Assembly (NCBI RefSeq): GCF_042676245.1
Contig: NZ_JBHTKA010000004.1
Span: forward strand, 186,001 to 250,000
Length of the DNA stretch: 64,000 bases
Reading direction: 5' to 3'
Source of the DNA: Ohtaekwangia kribbensis
Lineage (GTDB): Bacteria > Bacteroidota > Bacteroidia > Cytophagales > Cyclobacteriaceae
The notes beneath the pieces are model-generated. The model did no database searches. It was given only the letters and a program-made list of their open reading frames with translations, and was not told the DNA's origin. The position numbers and the translations under genes are program-made. Shown here piece by piece: positions 18,822 through 27,141 of this stretch (positions within the stretch are counted from its first letter, which is position 1; each line of letters starts with the position of its first letter).

Positions 18822-18858
18822 CAAAAAAAATCTGTCCCGCTATAACGTGCGGGACAGA
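18822..18858 (-). terminator. Terminator of the DUF6232 gene
   Basis: TCTGTCCCGC pairs perfectly with GCGGGACAGA. Read on the minus strand, it is followed by eight T. It separates the DUF6232 gene from the hydrolase operon. Confidence 0.9.
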
Positions 18859-18876
18859 CCTAATATACTTCGCTTG

Positions 18877-19356
18877 CTAATCTTTAACAGCAACAAATGA
18901 ATGCCCGGAGCCGGGCCGTGCAAATCGCAACGCTTCGTTCAATGCATTTACAATCTGCGCTATATATTCTTTACGATAGCTCACCACTGCATTTTTCTCA
19001 CCTTCTGCTGTAGCAATACGTACGGCATAGCGTTCGCGGATCAGTGCAATAATAAGTAAACCGATAAGGAACAGTGCGCCGCCAGCCCACATCATAATAA
19101 CATTCGCGTCAATATACTCGCCATTGGAGCGTATATCACCGAATGCGTTTATCGGAAACAAATTCATGAATCCGCAGAACGTCAGAATTATACCTGCGAG
19201 CATTAACAAAATGCCGGGCAGTCGCTGAGGCCTCACAATAAGAAGCCCGTGCTTGATAATTCCTCGCAAACTATACGATGTATTTTTAACCTGGAACGTA
19301 GAGTCCGTTACCGTTACATCGTGTCCATCTGTATACAAAATCTTATCCGGTATCAT
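18877..19356 (-). CDS. DUF6232-family membrane protein
   Basis: The 159-residue protein starts with a short beta-rich head (VTVTDSTFQVKNTSYSLRGI), which is the pleckstrin-like start of DUF6232. Two transmembrane helices follow at about 47-68 and 86-107. A cytoplasmic tail (YAVRIATAEGEKNAVVSYRKEYIAQIVNALNEALR) ends it. The function of this family is unknown. It is followed by its own terminator and is monocistronic. Confidence 0.75.
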   Translation of the reverse strand: MIPDKILYTDGHDVTVTDSTFQVKNTSYSLRGIIKHGLLIVRPQRLPGILLMLAGIILTFCGFMNLFPINAFGDIRSNGEYIDANVIMMWAGGALFLIGLLIIALIRERYAVRIATAEGEKNAVVSYRKEYIAQIVNALNEALRFARPGSGHSFVAVKD

Positions 19357-19382
19357 AACATTTTAGTTTAGTATTTCAATTC

Positions 19383-19589
19383 TCAGGAAGGCGTAAAAAT
19401 ATTTATGCCTTTTAGTTTCTCGGTATAGTACGCGTATGCCTGGAGCCACAGATGAGAAAAATATTCCTCACGCACCGGAGTATATTGTACCACAAACTGT
19501 GTCGCGAAGCGCATGCAGGAACCTGGATGCGACATAAAATATAGTATAGCATTCGCAGCTGCCTCACACATGCTCGTTCCCCATTTCAC
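19383..19589 (-). CDS. Small hypothetical protein
   Basis: The open frame encodes 68 residues, with three Cys/Met-rich segments and an aromatic C-terminus (HLWLQAYAYYTEKLKGI). A purine-rich gaggtgaa lies directly before the ATG. Codon use resembles the neighbours, including ATA after T. I recognise no family. It sits between DUF6232 and the divergent DUF2383 gene, and the plus-strand frame over the same bases looks like a non-coding extension. Confidence 0.4.
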   Translation of the reverse strand: MKWGTSMCEAAANAILYFMSHPGSCMRFATQFVVQYTPVREEYFSHLWLQAYAYYTEKLKGINIFTPS

Positions 19590-19782
19590 CTCAAAATCAT
19601 TCTACTACTTGTGGGATTTATTCACAGTGTTTAAACGTGCATATAGTTTGCTGTGGCATACCCTACTCAAAAACCAAAGTATATTCGGGTATTCATTTAG
19701 CATAGTAATGGCATGTTTTTTTGAACCGTTCATCGCAAGCCGGCAAGTGCTGGCCGTTATCGTACTTAAAAAAATTGTAATT

Positions 19783-20259
19783 ATGAAAACGAATGAAAAT
19801 GAAAGGGTCACCAGTATACTGAATGACCTGATCCGCACGAATCTTGATCGTATAAAGGGATATCAAAAGGCGGCTGATGAGATCAAGGATACTACAGACT
19901 TTGAAGTTAAATCACTCTTTTCAAAAATGGCTGAAGACAGCCGATCGTATAAAAGCAGTTTAGCAGATGCTGTAGTGCGTCTTGGAGGAACTCCCGCGAA
20001 AGATACAACTGCAGCAGGCGATGTATACCGCGCGTGGATGGATGTAAAGAGTACATTTTCAACAGACGATGTACTGGCTGCCCTGCAGCTATGTGAATTT
20101 GGCGAAGATCGCGCACTTGAATCTTACAAAGATGCACTAAGCGAAAACTTTGAGTGGCCGGTTGGCGTAAGAACTCTTGTAGAGAGTCAGCGCAGTTCCA
20201 TCAAGCAATCGCACGACAAGATCAAGAATTATCGCGATCAGTACGCGCACACACATTGA
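19783..20259 (+). CDS. PA2169-type four-helix-bundle protein (DUF2383)
   Basis: The 158-residue protein is a ferritin-like four-helix bundle of the DUF2383 type. Segments are LNDLIRTNLDRIKGYQKAAD, FEVKSLFSKMAEDSRSYKSSL, VYRAWMDVKSTF and CEFGEDRALESYKDAL. I start it at MKTNENERV; the open frame reaches back to 19513, but that extension overlaps the minus-strand gene and is not family-like. These proteins accompany stress and stationary-phase genes. It leads a run of three stress-type genes with 26- and 25-base gaps. Confidence 0.85.
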   Translation: MKTNENERVTSILNDLIRTNLDRIKGYQKAADEIKDTTDFEVKSLFSKMAEDSRSYKSSLADAVVRLGGTPAKDTTAAGDVYRAWMDVKSTFSTDDVLAALQLCEFGEDRALESYKDALSENFEWPVGVRTLVESQRSSIKQSHDKIKNYRDQYAHTH

Positions 20260-20285
20260 TCTATATCTATTTAATTCAGCAAGCG

Positions 20286-20849
20286 ATGAAAGTTGTTCAT
20301 AGAATTATACCATTTGTGTTTGCCGGGATGATGGCCGTTTCGTGTGGCAAAAAAGAATCTACCGATACAAATGAAATTGCCTCAGAAGCTAACGAAGAAA
20401 AATTCAGCGATCAGAAAGAAGAGAACGATGCTGACTTTGTAGCGGAGACTGTAGCCGCCAATTATGCTGAAATAACTTTGGCAAAACTGGCCGCGCAAAA
20501 ATCAGACAATACACAGATCAAAGAAGTAGCCCAACTACTGGAGAAAGAACACAGTAAAATGCTGGAAGAGCTGCAAACTTTTGCCAGCCTGAAAGCCATT
20601 ACAGTGCCCAGTGAAGAAGAAGATGATGCGAAGCGAAAGATTGAAGACCTTACCAAAGAAGACGATGTTAAGGAATTCAATCGCGAGTGGTGCAAGGCGA
20701 TGGTTGATCAACATGAAGAGAACATCCGTGAATTTGAATCGCGGCTTGAGAAAACAAAAGACGCTGATCTGAAAATATTAATTGATCAGAAATTACCAGA
20801 CTTACGCGCCCACCTTAACAAAGTGAAAGCGTGTAAACAAAGTATATAA
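20286..20849 (+). CDS. DUF4142 lipoprotein
   Basis: The 187-residue protein has a lipoprotein signal (FAGMMAVSCGKK; lipobox AVSC) and an acidic linker (EANEEKFSDQKEENDAD). A helical DUF4142 ferritin-like domain follows, with AANYAEITLAKLAAQKSDN and KEVAQLLEKEHSKMLEELQ and the conserved MVDQHEENIREFE motif. DUF4142 proteins are periplasmic, stress-associated and of unknown biochemical function. I start it at MKVVHRIIP, 26 bases after the DUF2383 gene. Confidence 0.9.
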   Translation: MKVVHRIIPFVFAGMMAVSCGKKESTDTNEIASEANEEKFSDQKEENDADFVAETVAANYAEITLAKLAAQKSDNTQIKEVAQLLEKEHSKMLEELQTFASLKAITVPSEEEDDAKRKIEDLTKEDDVKEFNREWCKAMVDQHEENIREFESRLEKTKDADLKILIDQKLPDLRAHLNKVKACKQSI

Positions 20850-20874
20850 TTACCACTTTAAATTTTTAACGACC

Positions 20875-21156
20875 ATGAATTCAACATCAAAAGTAGTTAT
20901 CGGCATTTTGGGCGCTGCAGCCGCAGGCGTCATTGTCGGCATGCTCATTGCACCTGAAAAGGGAGAAGACCTTCGCAAGAATATCAAGAAGACCACTGAC
21001 GATTGGCTGGACGAAATTTCGCAATGGATGGGCAAAGGGAAGAGTTACCTCGCGGAGATAAAAGACCGCGTAACAGAAGAAGCTGAAGACGCTGCCGCAG
21101 AAGCTTCGCAAGGTATAAATGGATTGAAAGAAAATGTAGGCAGAAGAAAAATATAG
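20875..21156 (+). CDS. YtxH-domain protein
   Basis: The 93-residue protein has an N-terminal glycine-rich transmembrane helix (VVIGILGAAAAGVIVGMLIAP) followed by EKGEDLRKNIKKTTDDWLDE, the hallmark of the YtxH general-stress family, and an acidic amphipathic tail. It is the third gene of the DUF2383-DUF4142-YtxH run and is probably induced with it under stress. Confidence 0.9.
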   Translation: MNSTSKVVIGILGAAAAGVIVGMLIAPEKGEDLRKNIKKTTDDWLDEISQWMGKGKSYLAEIKDRVTEEAEDAAAEASQGINGLKENVGRRKI

Positions 21157-21247
21157 CCTATAAAACTAAAGTATACCGATTATCTCCATCAGCCTTTTTC
21201 ATTTTTCACTGACACTGGAATTTGAATAAAAAGCAGGAGAAGATCAA

Positions 21248-21275
21248 GAAGGGCTCCCACGAGCCCTTTCTTTGT
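21248..21275 (+). terminator. Terminator of the stress operon
   Basis: AAGGGCTC pairs with GAGCCCTT around a CCAC loop, followed by a T-rich segment (tctttgttt). It separates the YtxH operon from the riboswitch. Confidence 0.7.
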
Positions 21276-21422
21276 TTATATAGATACAGGACCGTATACT
21301 CAAAGTATGAAACCCGTTACACACTATGAGAAATTCATTTCTCGCGATGCTACAACAGCATGCAATAGAAAAACAGACTGTGGACTGGTACTATATTTTA
21401 ATGATTACAGACAACAGATTTC

Positions 21423-21537
21423 TTTCGTCTTTAGGGGTGCTTCCTTTAACTGAGATGCGAATCTTGGATAAAAAGCTGAGAATATACTCTTACAGCCTGA
21501 TTCCAGGTAATACTGGCGAAGGTAAAGAAGAAAGAAT
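21423..21537 (+). promoter_or_regulatory. TPP (thiamine pyrophosphate) riboswitch, THI-box
   Basis: The conserved THI-box core is visible: ttaggggtgcttc (21433-21445), actgagatgcgaa (21451-21463) and agcctgattccaggtaatac (21496-21515) followed by tggcgaagg. These match the TPP-aptamer consensus GGGGTGC, CTGAGA and CCTGATCnGGnTAATnCnnGCGnAGG. P1 is unusually long: TCTTTC-G-TCTTTA (21423-21435) pairs with TAAAGA-A-GAAAGA (21525-21537), with one G/A mismatch. A hairpin terminator follows within 5 bases. No plus-strand gene follows: the next gene is convergent. A weak TAnnTTT box (tatattttaa, about 21392) might serve as its promoter. Confidence 0.85.
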
Positions 21538-21541
21538 CTTG

Positions 21542-21576
21542 GGAGGCTCCCTGGAGAGCCTCCTTCTTTTTTTTAT
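21542..21576 (+). terminator. Terminator directly behind the TPP aptamer
   Basis: GGAGGCTC pairs perfectly with GAGCCTCC over a 6-base loop and is followed by ttctttttttt. It is the expression platform position of an attenuating riboswitch, but the only downstream gene is antisense. Confidence 0.85.
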
Positions 21577-21592
21577 AGCCTTGTAAAAGGAA

Positions 21593-22114
21593 TTATTCGT
21601 GTGTAGTTAACCCGGCTTTGTGTACCGCCAGGTAATCTTTAATCTGGAAGACAACCTCGTCAACAGTTTTGGCAACCATGACACGATATGTGCCTATATT
21701 TTTAAAGAATCGGATGGTGATCTCGTCCTGATTCAGGAGTATAACTTTTTTGTTAGACTTCACCGCCAGCGCTACTTCTGATGCTGTGCCCGCTGCCATA
21801 CCCAACACCACAATGATGTTGCTTGACAACACGTTGATCAGGTTGCGTGCACTACCCATACCGGTAACAATTCTGATCTGGGCATTCTCGGAAGAGTTAC
21901 GATCGTTGCTGTCCGGCAGCACACCAATAGTGAGCCCACCGGCATCACGTGCACCTTTCATGGCTGCATCCATCACACCAAAGCTGCGGCCGCCTGTTAA
22001 AACCACCCAGCCATTTTTAGCGATGGCGCGGCCAAGCTCAAATGCCATTTCGTTATCTTCCGGAGTGGCATTTTCACCGGGCCCCATAATTCCTACAATC
22101 GTTTTAACAGACAT
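21593..22114 (-). CDS. LOG/SLOG-family nucleotide-binding protein (TIGR00725-like)
   Basis: The 173-residue protein is a Rossmann-like LOG relative. It shows TIVGIMGPGENATPEDNE, the motif VLTGGRSFGVMDAAMKGARD (family GGxxGVMxAAxxGA), TIGVLPDSNDRN and NIIVVLGMAAGTASEVALA (family PGGxGTxxE, with the Glu retained). LOG enzymes cleave nucleoside monophosphates such as cytokinin nucleotides; the TIGR00725 subgroup is uncharacterised. It ends 17 bases from the riboswitch terminator, on the opposite strand. Confidence 0.85.
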   Translation of the reverse strand: MSVKTIVGIMGPGENATPEDNEMAFELGRAIAKNGWVVLTGGRSFGVMDAAMKGARDAGGLTIGVLPDSNDRNSSENAQIRIVTGMGSARNLINVLSSNIIVVLGMAAGTASEVALAVKSNKKVILLNQDEITIRFFKNIGTYRVMVAKTVDEVVFQIKDYLAVHKAGLTTHE

Positions 22115-22186
22115 AGTTTCAGTAAATTCTAGCTACTAAAGTAATGATGGATCGAACGATTTACAAGCGTAGCGATGACACTCAAC

Positions 22187-22588
22187 CTAAAATTCATGCT
22201 GACAATCCGCACATCGGTTCACTTTGCGGTCAGGAAAGAATATTCCGAAGAACAGTATATTCAGACCCGCTAAAAATTGATCGTTAAGTTTTCGCGGAAA
22301 GTCGCGCTCTATACTGCGCGACTGGCATTGCGGGCATACCAGGGTTGATCCGTCTTCGATCACAAAGTTTGCTTCACCAACGATTTGATGTGCTTCGGAA
22401 ACATCTGTTTCAAACAGATGAAGACGTACCTGGAAAAATGCGTGCTGCTGGCCTGGGTATAGATTCGCAAGATTTTCCTCCGTCAGGAAACACGGTATAC
22501 CGTAAGCATCCAGCTTGGTCTTTACTATATTCGCTTCGATAGCATTATTGAATTGCTGAAAGACCACGATCCGATTCTGCGCTTCCAT
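22187..22588 (-). CDS. DUF2007-type protein with zinc ribbon
   Basis: The 133-residue protein has a DUF2007 domain at about 5-75 (VFQQFNNAIEANIVKTKLDA ... VRLHLFETDVSEAHQIV), which has a PII-like ferredoxin fold. A C-terminal zinc ribbon is formed by CPQC and CADC (about residues 85-130), with a hydrophobic hairpin LNILFFGIFFP between the pairs. DUF2007 proteins are called putative signal-transducing proteins, but no signal is known. It lies 72 bases upstream of the LOG gene and on the same strand. Confidence 0.8.
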   Translation of the reverse strand: MEAQNRIVVFQQFNNAIEANIVKTKLDAYGIPCFLTEENLANLYPGQQHAFFQVRLHLFETDVSEAHQIVGEANFVIEDGSTLVCPQCQSRSIERDFPRKLNDQFLAGLNILFFGIFFPDRKVNRCADCQHEF

Positions 22589-22657
22589 GGAAGGTGTTTA
22601 TGCTATGAAGGTACAAACAAAAATACAAATGCTACAAAGCATCCCCGCACTACAGGC

Positions 22658-25330
22658 CTATAATGGCTGCAGCGTAAGCGAACGCCCAAGACCGCTATAT
22701 ACTTTCAGGCTCTGCCCGGACGGGCGCACCAATACAGCGCTGCTCTCCAGCGGAATAGCGGTAATTAATTTACCTTGTCCGTCATATATAAAAGTGAGAT
22801 CCTGACTTCTGTCGGTAACTGTAATATATACCTTGCCGCTTCCAAAATCATAGTAGCGCAGTTCTGCCGGATTGTTACCGATAAAATCGCTTCCGAAAAT
22901 TTCTTTCAGATCGCTGTTCATTACGGTTAGCTGTCGTGGCTCCTGTCGGATTACGAGGTATGTTTTACCTTTCTCTTCTTCCACCAGACTAAAGCGTGCT
23001 TCAGGCACTGTCTTGATCAGCGACTCACGACTCACCACTTTACCTTCTACATTGAATTTAATCCGGAAACCATCGCGTGAGACAATGACAATATTCGTTG
23101 ATGCAGCATCATTACCGCTTTCAATTGCATAGCCACCCACAGGACGCGCATCGAGATTCAACGGGAAGTTCTTCAGACTTTCGCCTCTGCGGTTCATCAG
23201 GTTTACCACGCCATCTTCGCGAATGGCAACAATATAGTCTTTACCACGCAGGCGATGATGTTGTGCCGGGGCAAACAAACTGCCCTCTACTGACTTCGGT
23301 TTCCAGCCATCCAGGTTCTCTCCGCCTTTATCATACATCCAAAGTTTACCGGATTTACCAGACACCAGGAAACGGTAATTTTTACTATGATCGTAATCTA
23401 CTACGCTGATAAACTCGATATCCTTCTCCGCTATATTTACCGGGAAGGGTTTTACATAATTACCGAGGCGGTCTATCACGTGGAGCTTGCCCGGTGTAGC
23501 AAAGAAAAACTGAAGCTTACCATTCTTCAGGTAATCGATCTGGGCCACATCACCTGCTATATAATTATCGAGATCGACCTTCCATTGTACTTTTCCATCC
23601 GCTGACACGAGGCTGATCGCACGGGTTGAATCCTGCACCAGTACATCCTCCTGTTTGGTGAAATGATTCCGGATTACAAAGAATTTATATATACCCTCAC
23701 TGAATGTAGTGATGAGTTTATCGCGTTTCTCGTCCTGTTTACCTTCTGCCAGCACGCCACCAGTACCAGCCTCGCCGGCTGCCCATGTAATGTTGGTATA
23801 GTAACTGTTGTTGAGGTGACTCATCTGTATAGCGCCCATCTCCAGCGACTGTAGTAATCCCTGATTCTCCTCTACAAATTGTTTCCACTTCGGGTATAGC
23901 GATGCTGCCACCATATTCCATGCAAGAGGCGTATTGATATAGATACTGAGGTTTGCCTCCAGCAGCGTTGTCTCAAGAAACTGATTCTGCGCCACCGATT
24001 TTCCCCATGTTTCTTCCTTATCGATATCATCCAGGAAATTCTTTAGTTCGTCTACATCTTCACCTATAATTACCGTATTGCCGAGTGTAGTATAATAGCT
24101 TGAAGAAAAACCGGAGAGTAATGGCCAGAATAATTTTTCAGGGAAAGCACGCAGCGGTATCTCACGCAAGTCATAGTCTGAGAAGCGCTCATAGAAAACA
24201 GTATCAACACTGGTCTTCTGCGCAATGGTATTAAATGCATTTACCCATTCATCGGCTTTCGTGGTTTCCACCAGCATGATTTTGGAAAGATTACCTTCTC
24301 GTCCTTCGAGGTAACAAACGCTAACTTCTTTACCCAAAGTTTTGTACAGGCTTTGCACCTGCACACCGGTTAACGTTTCCAATTGAGCGATCGAATCCTG
24401 AAGCGATGGTTTCTTTTTATCCGTATAGACCTTGAGTGACTCGCCCAGCTTTGCACCATCGCTGATACCATAACTCGTTACCATAATAGATCGCGATGAA
24501 ATATAGTTCTTCATGTTAAACGGAACCGGCACCTGGTTATTAAAAACCGAGAGTATATATCCCTGGCTGGCACTGTCCATACTGAAACCGTTAAACGTTA
24601 AGGCCTTTGCATCGGCCTTGATATCGAGCAGAGACGAGTGTCCAACCTGCTGAACAAAATCGGTAGGTACATCGGCAAATGAACCGATCCAGTTACCGAA
24701 GTTCTTGATATTGACATATAGATTGCCAGCATCTTCTTTAACATGCGGCATCTGGTATACCGATGATATCTGGTTTTTAAAAGTAGAACCATCACCGGTA
24801 TAGGTACGGATCACGTCTTCCAGCAGGAACGGAGTAAAACTTCCAACCCATATATCATCTACCTCCGCCCACGAAAACATTTGTCCTTTTGAACTCAGCT
24901 CATGGATCTGCACACCGTTAAACTCGCGTTCATCGGTTTTTAATTTACCCCATTGCTCGAGTAACAGGTTCTTGATCTTGGATTGATATAGCGGAACATA
25001 GAATACAAAATCAAAATCATCTTTACGCGTCTGATGTGCCGACACGAGTAAGTTGCGTGGCTGCGACTCGATGAAATCAAAAAGCATCTTGAGCGAATCA
25101 GCAGACTTCTGGTAAAATGCAGCCTTACGAAAAACCGACCATAACGAGGTCTGTTGCATTTGCTGCACACAGGCCTGGCAGTTGTTGGCTTCGTAAACAA
25201 AAATGGTAGACTCAGGTACCAGTTCCCAGGGCGATGTATTTTTGGAAACGAGTAATCGCTCGTAGATAAAATAGCCCCCGACCGTTACGAGCACTATTCC
25301 GATGGTAATTAACAGTGGAAGTCTCTTCAC
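22658..25330 (-). CDS. Large membrane-anchored envelope protein of unknown function
   Basis: The 890-residue protein has a single N-terminal membrane anchor (LLITIGIVLVTVGGYFIY). A long mixed alpha/beta region follows at about 35-540, with DUF3352-like character (LVPESTIFVYEANNCQAC, FDFVFYVPLY). The last 330 residues look like a beta-propeller: VSADGKVQWKVDLDNYIAGD, KLHVIDRLGNYVKPFPVNI, KLWMYDKGGENLDGWKP and VVNLMNRRGESLKNFPLNL are four successive PQQ/PD40-like blades. It is probably periplasmic, anchored in the inner membrane. I cannot name a function. Neighbours give no clue. Confidence 0.75.
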   Translation of the reverse strand: MKRLPLLITIGIVLVTVGGYFIYERLLVSKNTSPWELVPESTIFVYEANNCQACVQQMQQTSLWSVFRKAAFYQKSADSLKMLFDFIESQPRNLLVSAHQTRKDDFDFVFYVPLYQSKIKNLLLEQWGKLKTDEREFNGVQIHELSSKGQMFSWAEVDDIWVGSFTPFLLEDVIRTYTGDGSTFKNQISSVYQMPHVKEDAGNLYVNIKNFGNWIGSFADVPTDFVQQVGHSSLLDIKADAKALTFNGFSMDSASQGYILSVFNNQVPVPFNMKNYISSRSIMVTSYGISDGAKLGESLKVYTDKKKPSLQDSIAQLETLTGVQVQSLYKTLGKEVSVCYLEGREGNLSKIMLVETTKADEWVNAFNTIAQKTSVDTVFYERFSDYDLREIPLRAFPEKLFWPLLSGFSSSYYTTLGNTVIIGEDVDELKNFLDDIDKEETWGKSVAQNQFLETTLLEANLSIYINTPLAWNMVAASLYPKWKQFVEENQGLLQSLEMGAIQMSHLNNSYYTNITWAAGEAGTGGVLAEGKQDEKRDKLITTFSEGIYKFFVIRNHFTKQEDVLVQDSTRAISLVSADGKVQWKVDLDNYIAGDVAQIDYLKNGKLQFFFATPGKLHVIDRLGNYVKPFPVNIAEKDIEFISVVDYDHSKNYRFLVSGKSGKLWMYDKGGENLDGWKPKSVEGSLFAPAQHHRLRGKDYIVAIREDGVVNLMNRRGESLKNFPLNLDARPVGGYAIESGNDAASTNIVIVSRDGFRIKFNVEGKVVSRESLIKTVPEARFSLVEEEKGKTYLVIRQEPRQLTVMNSDLKEIFGSDFIGNNPAELRYYDFGSGKVYITVTDRSQDLTFIYDGQGKLITAIPLESSAVLVRPSGQSLKVYSGLGRSLTLQPL

Positions 25331-25466
25331 GCTTACTGCTTGTATATAAAATTAAGGCTCAAGATAAGGGGCTCCTGCGTAATTGACAACCCTATATTTT
25401 TTAGTTGAACCATTAAACCTTTACGATTGGTGTCTGTCTAAGCATCAGATTTAACAAACAAGGGAT

Positions 25467-25790
25467 ATGAAACACACAATTATAGCATTACTGCTGATGA
25501 CTTTTGCAGGTATAGCACAGGCGCAGACTTCTACACCACATATCGATCAACGCCAGGAAAATCAACGCCATCGCATTCGTCAGGGAGTTGCCAGTGGTGA
25601 GCTTACCCGCAGAGAAACGGCACATGCCGTACACGACCAGCGCCATATTCATCGCATGGAACGCAGAGCCAAGGCCGATGGTACCGTAACCTGCCGCGAG
25701 CGCACCCGCATTCATCGTGAACAGAACCGTGCTAACCGATCATTACGCCATAACAAACATGATGCACAGGCAAGACCACGCGCCTGGTAA
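25467..25790 (+). CDS. Small secreted Arg/His-rich protein
   Basis: The 107-residue protein has a signal peptide (IIALLLMTFAGIAQAQ). The mature part is helical and very rich in Arg and His (QRQENQRHRIRQGVASGELT, ETAHAVHDQRHIHRMERRAK). KADGTVTCRERTRIHREQNR has an EF-hand-like DGxxT..E pattern, and the earlier segment SGELTRRET is similar, suggesting two related helix-turn units. Comparable small periplasmic proteins are common in Bacteroidota and Proteobacteria, without known function; metal or polyanion binding is conceivable from composition only. Confidence 0.75.
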   Translation: MKHTIIALLLMTFAGIAQAQTSTPHIDQRQENQRHRIRQGVASGELTRRETAHAVHDQRHIHRMERRAKADGTVTCRERTRIHREQNRANRSLRHNKHDAQARPRAW

Positions 25791-25826
25791 AGATGTAGGT
25801 ATAGGTTTGAGGTTGGTTATAAAATA

Positions 25827-25857
25827 AAGAAGCTGCCGGAAAGGCAGCTTCTTTTAT
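25827..25857. terminator. Bidirectional terminator before metB
   Basis: AAGAAGCTGCC pairs perfectly with GGCAGCTTCTT. A-run on the left and T-run on the right make it usable for both convergent genes. Confidence 0.85.
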
Positions 25858-25880
25858 TATTCGATCTATAGTAAATATCG

Positions 25881-27026
25881 TTATACTTTATTCAGTGCCT
25901 GCTCCAGGTCGGCCAGTAAATCTTCGGCATCCTCCACACCAATGCTCAGGCGAATAAGTGAATCCACAAGACCGCTTTTCAAACGTTCTTCTTTCGGTAT
26001 ACTCGCGTGCGTCATCGAAGCCGGGTGATTGATCAGGGACTCTACCCCGCCCAATGATTCTGCCAGTGCAAACAGTTCAACACTTTCCATCAATTGAGTT
26101 GCTTTTTCAATGCTATCATCTTTCAGGGTAAACGAAAGCATGCCACCAAAATCTCTCATCTGCTTTTTAGCAATGGCATGATTCGGATGATCTGTAAAGC
26201 CCGGCCAGTATACTTTACCAATTTTAGGATGGCTCTTAAGATACTCAGCTATCTTTCTTCCGTTGATACAATGGCGCTCCATACGAAGGTGCAGTGTTTT
26301 TATACCGCGCAGCACAAGAAAAGAATCCTGCGGTCCGGGTACGGCACCACACGAGTTCATGATAAAGTGAAGTTCCTGGTATAACTTTTCATCGTTCAAT
26401 ACCAAAGCTCCCATCACCACATCGGAGTGGCCCCCCAGGTATTTGGTAACAGAATGCATCACTATATCTGCGCCCAGATCCAATGGATTCTGCAGATAAG
26501 GAGAAGCAAACGTATTATCTACCGCTACAATAACATCGTTCTTCTTCGCGATGGCTACACATGCTTCGATGTCAACAATGTTCATCAGCGGATTGGTAGG
26601 TGTCTCAATCCATAGCAGTTTTGTTTTAGCATTGATTACCGTGTTGATATTAGCCGCGTTGGTAAGATCAATGAAATGAAATTTGATACCATACTTTTCA
26701 AACACACGCTTGAACATCCGGTATGAACCACCATACAAGTCGTTGCTGGTGATCACTTCATCGCCCGGGTTCAATAATTTTATCACTGCATCTGTAGCGC
26801 CCATGCCGGATGAAAAGCAGATGCCATACTTCCCATTCTCCAATGCCGCCAGACTTTTCTGCAGAGAATTACGCGTGGGGTTTGCTCCGCGCGCGTAAGC
26901 GTATCCTTTATGTTTGGCAGGAGATTCCTGCACATAGGTTGATGTTTGATAGATAGGGGTCATGATGGCCCCGGTTGATGGATCAGGCTCCACGCCTGCG
27001 TGTACTGCTTTCGTTCCGAATTTCAT
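25881..27026 (-). CDS. metB: Cystathionine gamma-synthase-type PLP enzyme
   Basis: The 381-residue protein belongs to the Cys/Met-metabolism PLP family (fold type I). Visible are the family segments AYARGANPTRNSLQKSLAAL, FSSGMGATDAV, DLYGGSYRMF, VDNTFASPYLQNPLDLGAD and the PLP-binding site HSVTKYLGGHSDVVMG (Lys195). Gamma-synthases make cystathionine from an O-acylated homoserine and cysteine; gamma-lyases of the same family are hard to separate by eye, so the symbol is the most likely one. It is probably monocistronic with its own terminator. No SAM riboswitch is visible upstream. Confidence 0.8.
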   Translation of the reverse strand: MKFGTKAVHAGVEPDPSTGAIMTPIYQTSTYVQESPAKHKGYAYARGANPTRNSLQKSLAALENGKYGICFSSGMGATDAVIKLLNPGDEVITSNDLYGGSYRMFKRVFEKYGIKFHFIDLTNAANINTVINAKTKLLWIETPTNPLMNIVDIEACVAIAKKNDVIVAVDNTFASPYLQNPLDLGADIVMHSVTKYLGGHSDVVMGALVLNDEKLYQELHFIMNSCGAVPGPQDSFLVLRGIKTLHLRMERHCINGRKIAEYLKSHPKIGKVYWPGFTDHPNHAIAKKQMRDFGGMLSFTLKDDSIEKATQLMESVELFALAESLGGVESLINHPASMTHASIPKEERLKSGLVDSLIRLSIGVEDAEDLLADLEQALNKV

Positions 27027-27096
27027 GATCCGTTGTTTGTAGTTGAGGCGCTAATATACAAAACAGCTTCGAGCCACGAACCCTGAACCGCGAGTA

Positions 27097-27129
27097 GTAA
27101 GGAGCAAGAAGAACATTCTTGCTCCTTAC
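27097..27129. terminator. Long perfect hairpin between metB and the pectate-lyase gene
   Basis: GTAAGGAGCAAGAA pairs over 14 bp with TTCTTGCTCCTTAC across a 5-base loop. It lies 12 bases after the stop of the minus-strand lyase gene and carries no long T-run. The left flank (27062-27096) is part of the agctcgaagct word-repeat family. Confidence 0.6.
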
Positions 27130-27141
27130 GTCTTGCTTCTC

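Noticed and set aside
19513..19782. 90-codon extension of the DUF2383 gene
   Set aside because: It is hydrophobic, unlike the family, and overlaps a minus-strand ORF; the ATG at 19783 gives a normal-length protein.
21326..21586. 86-codon ORF on the plus strand
   Set aside because: It covers the TPP aptamer and the terminator, has no family, and its end lies in the terminator hairpin.
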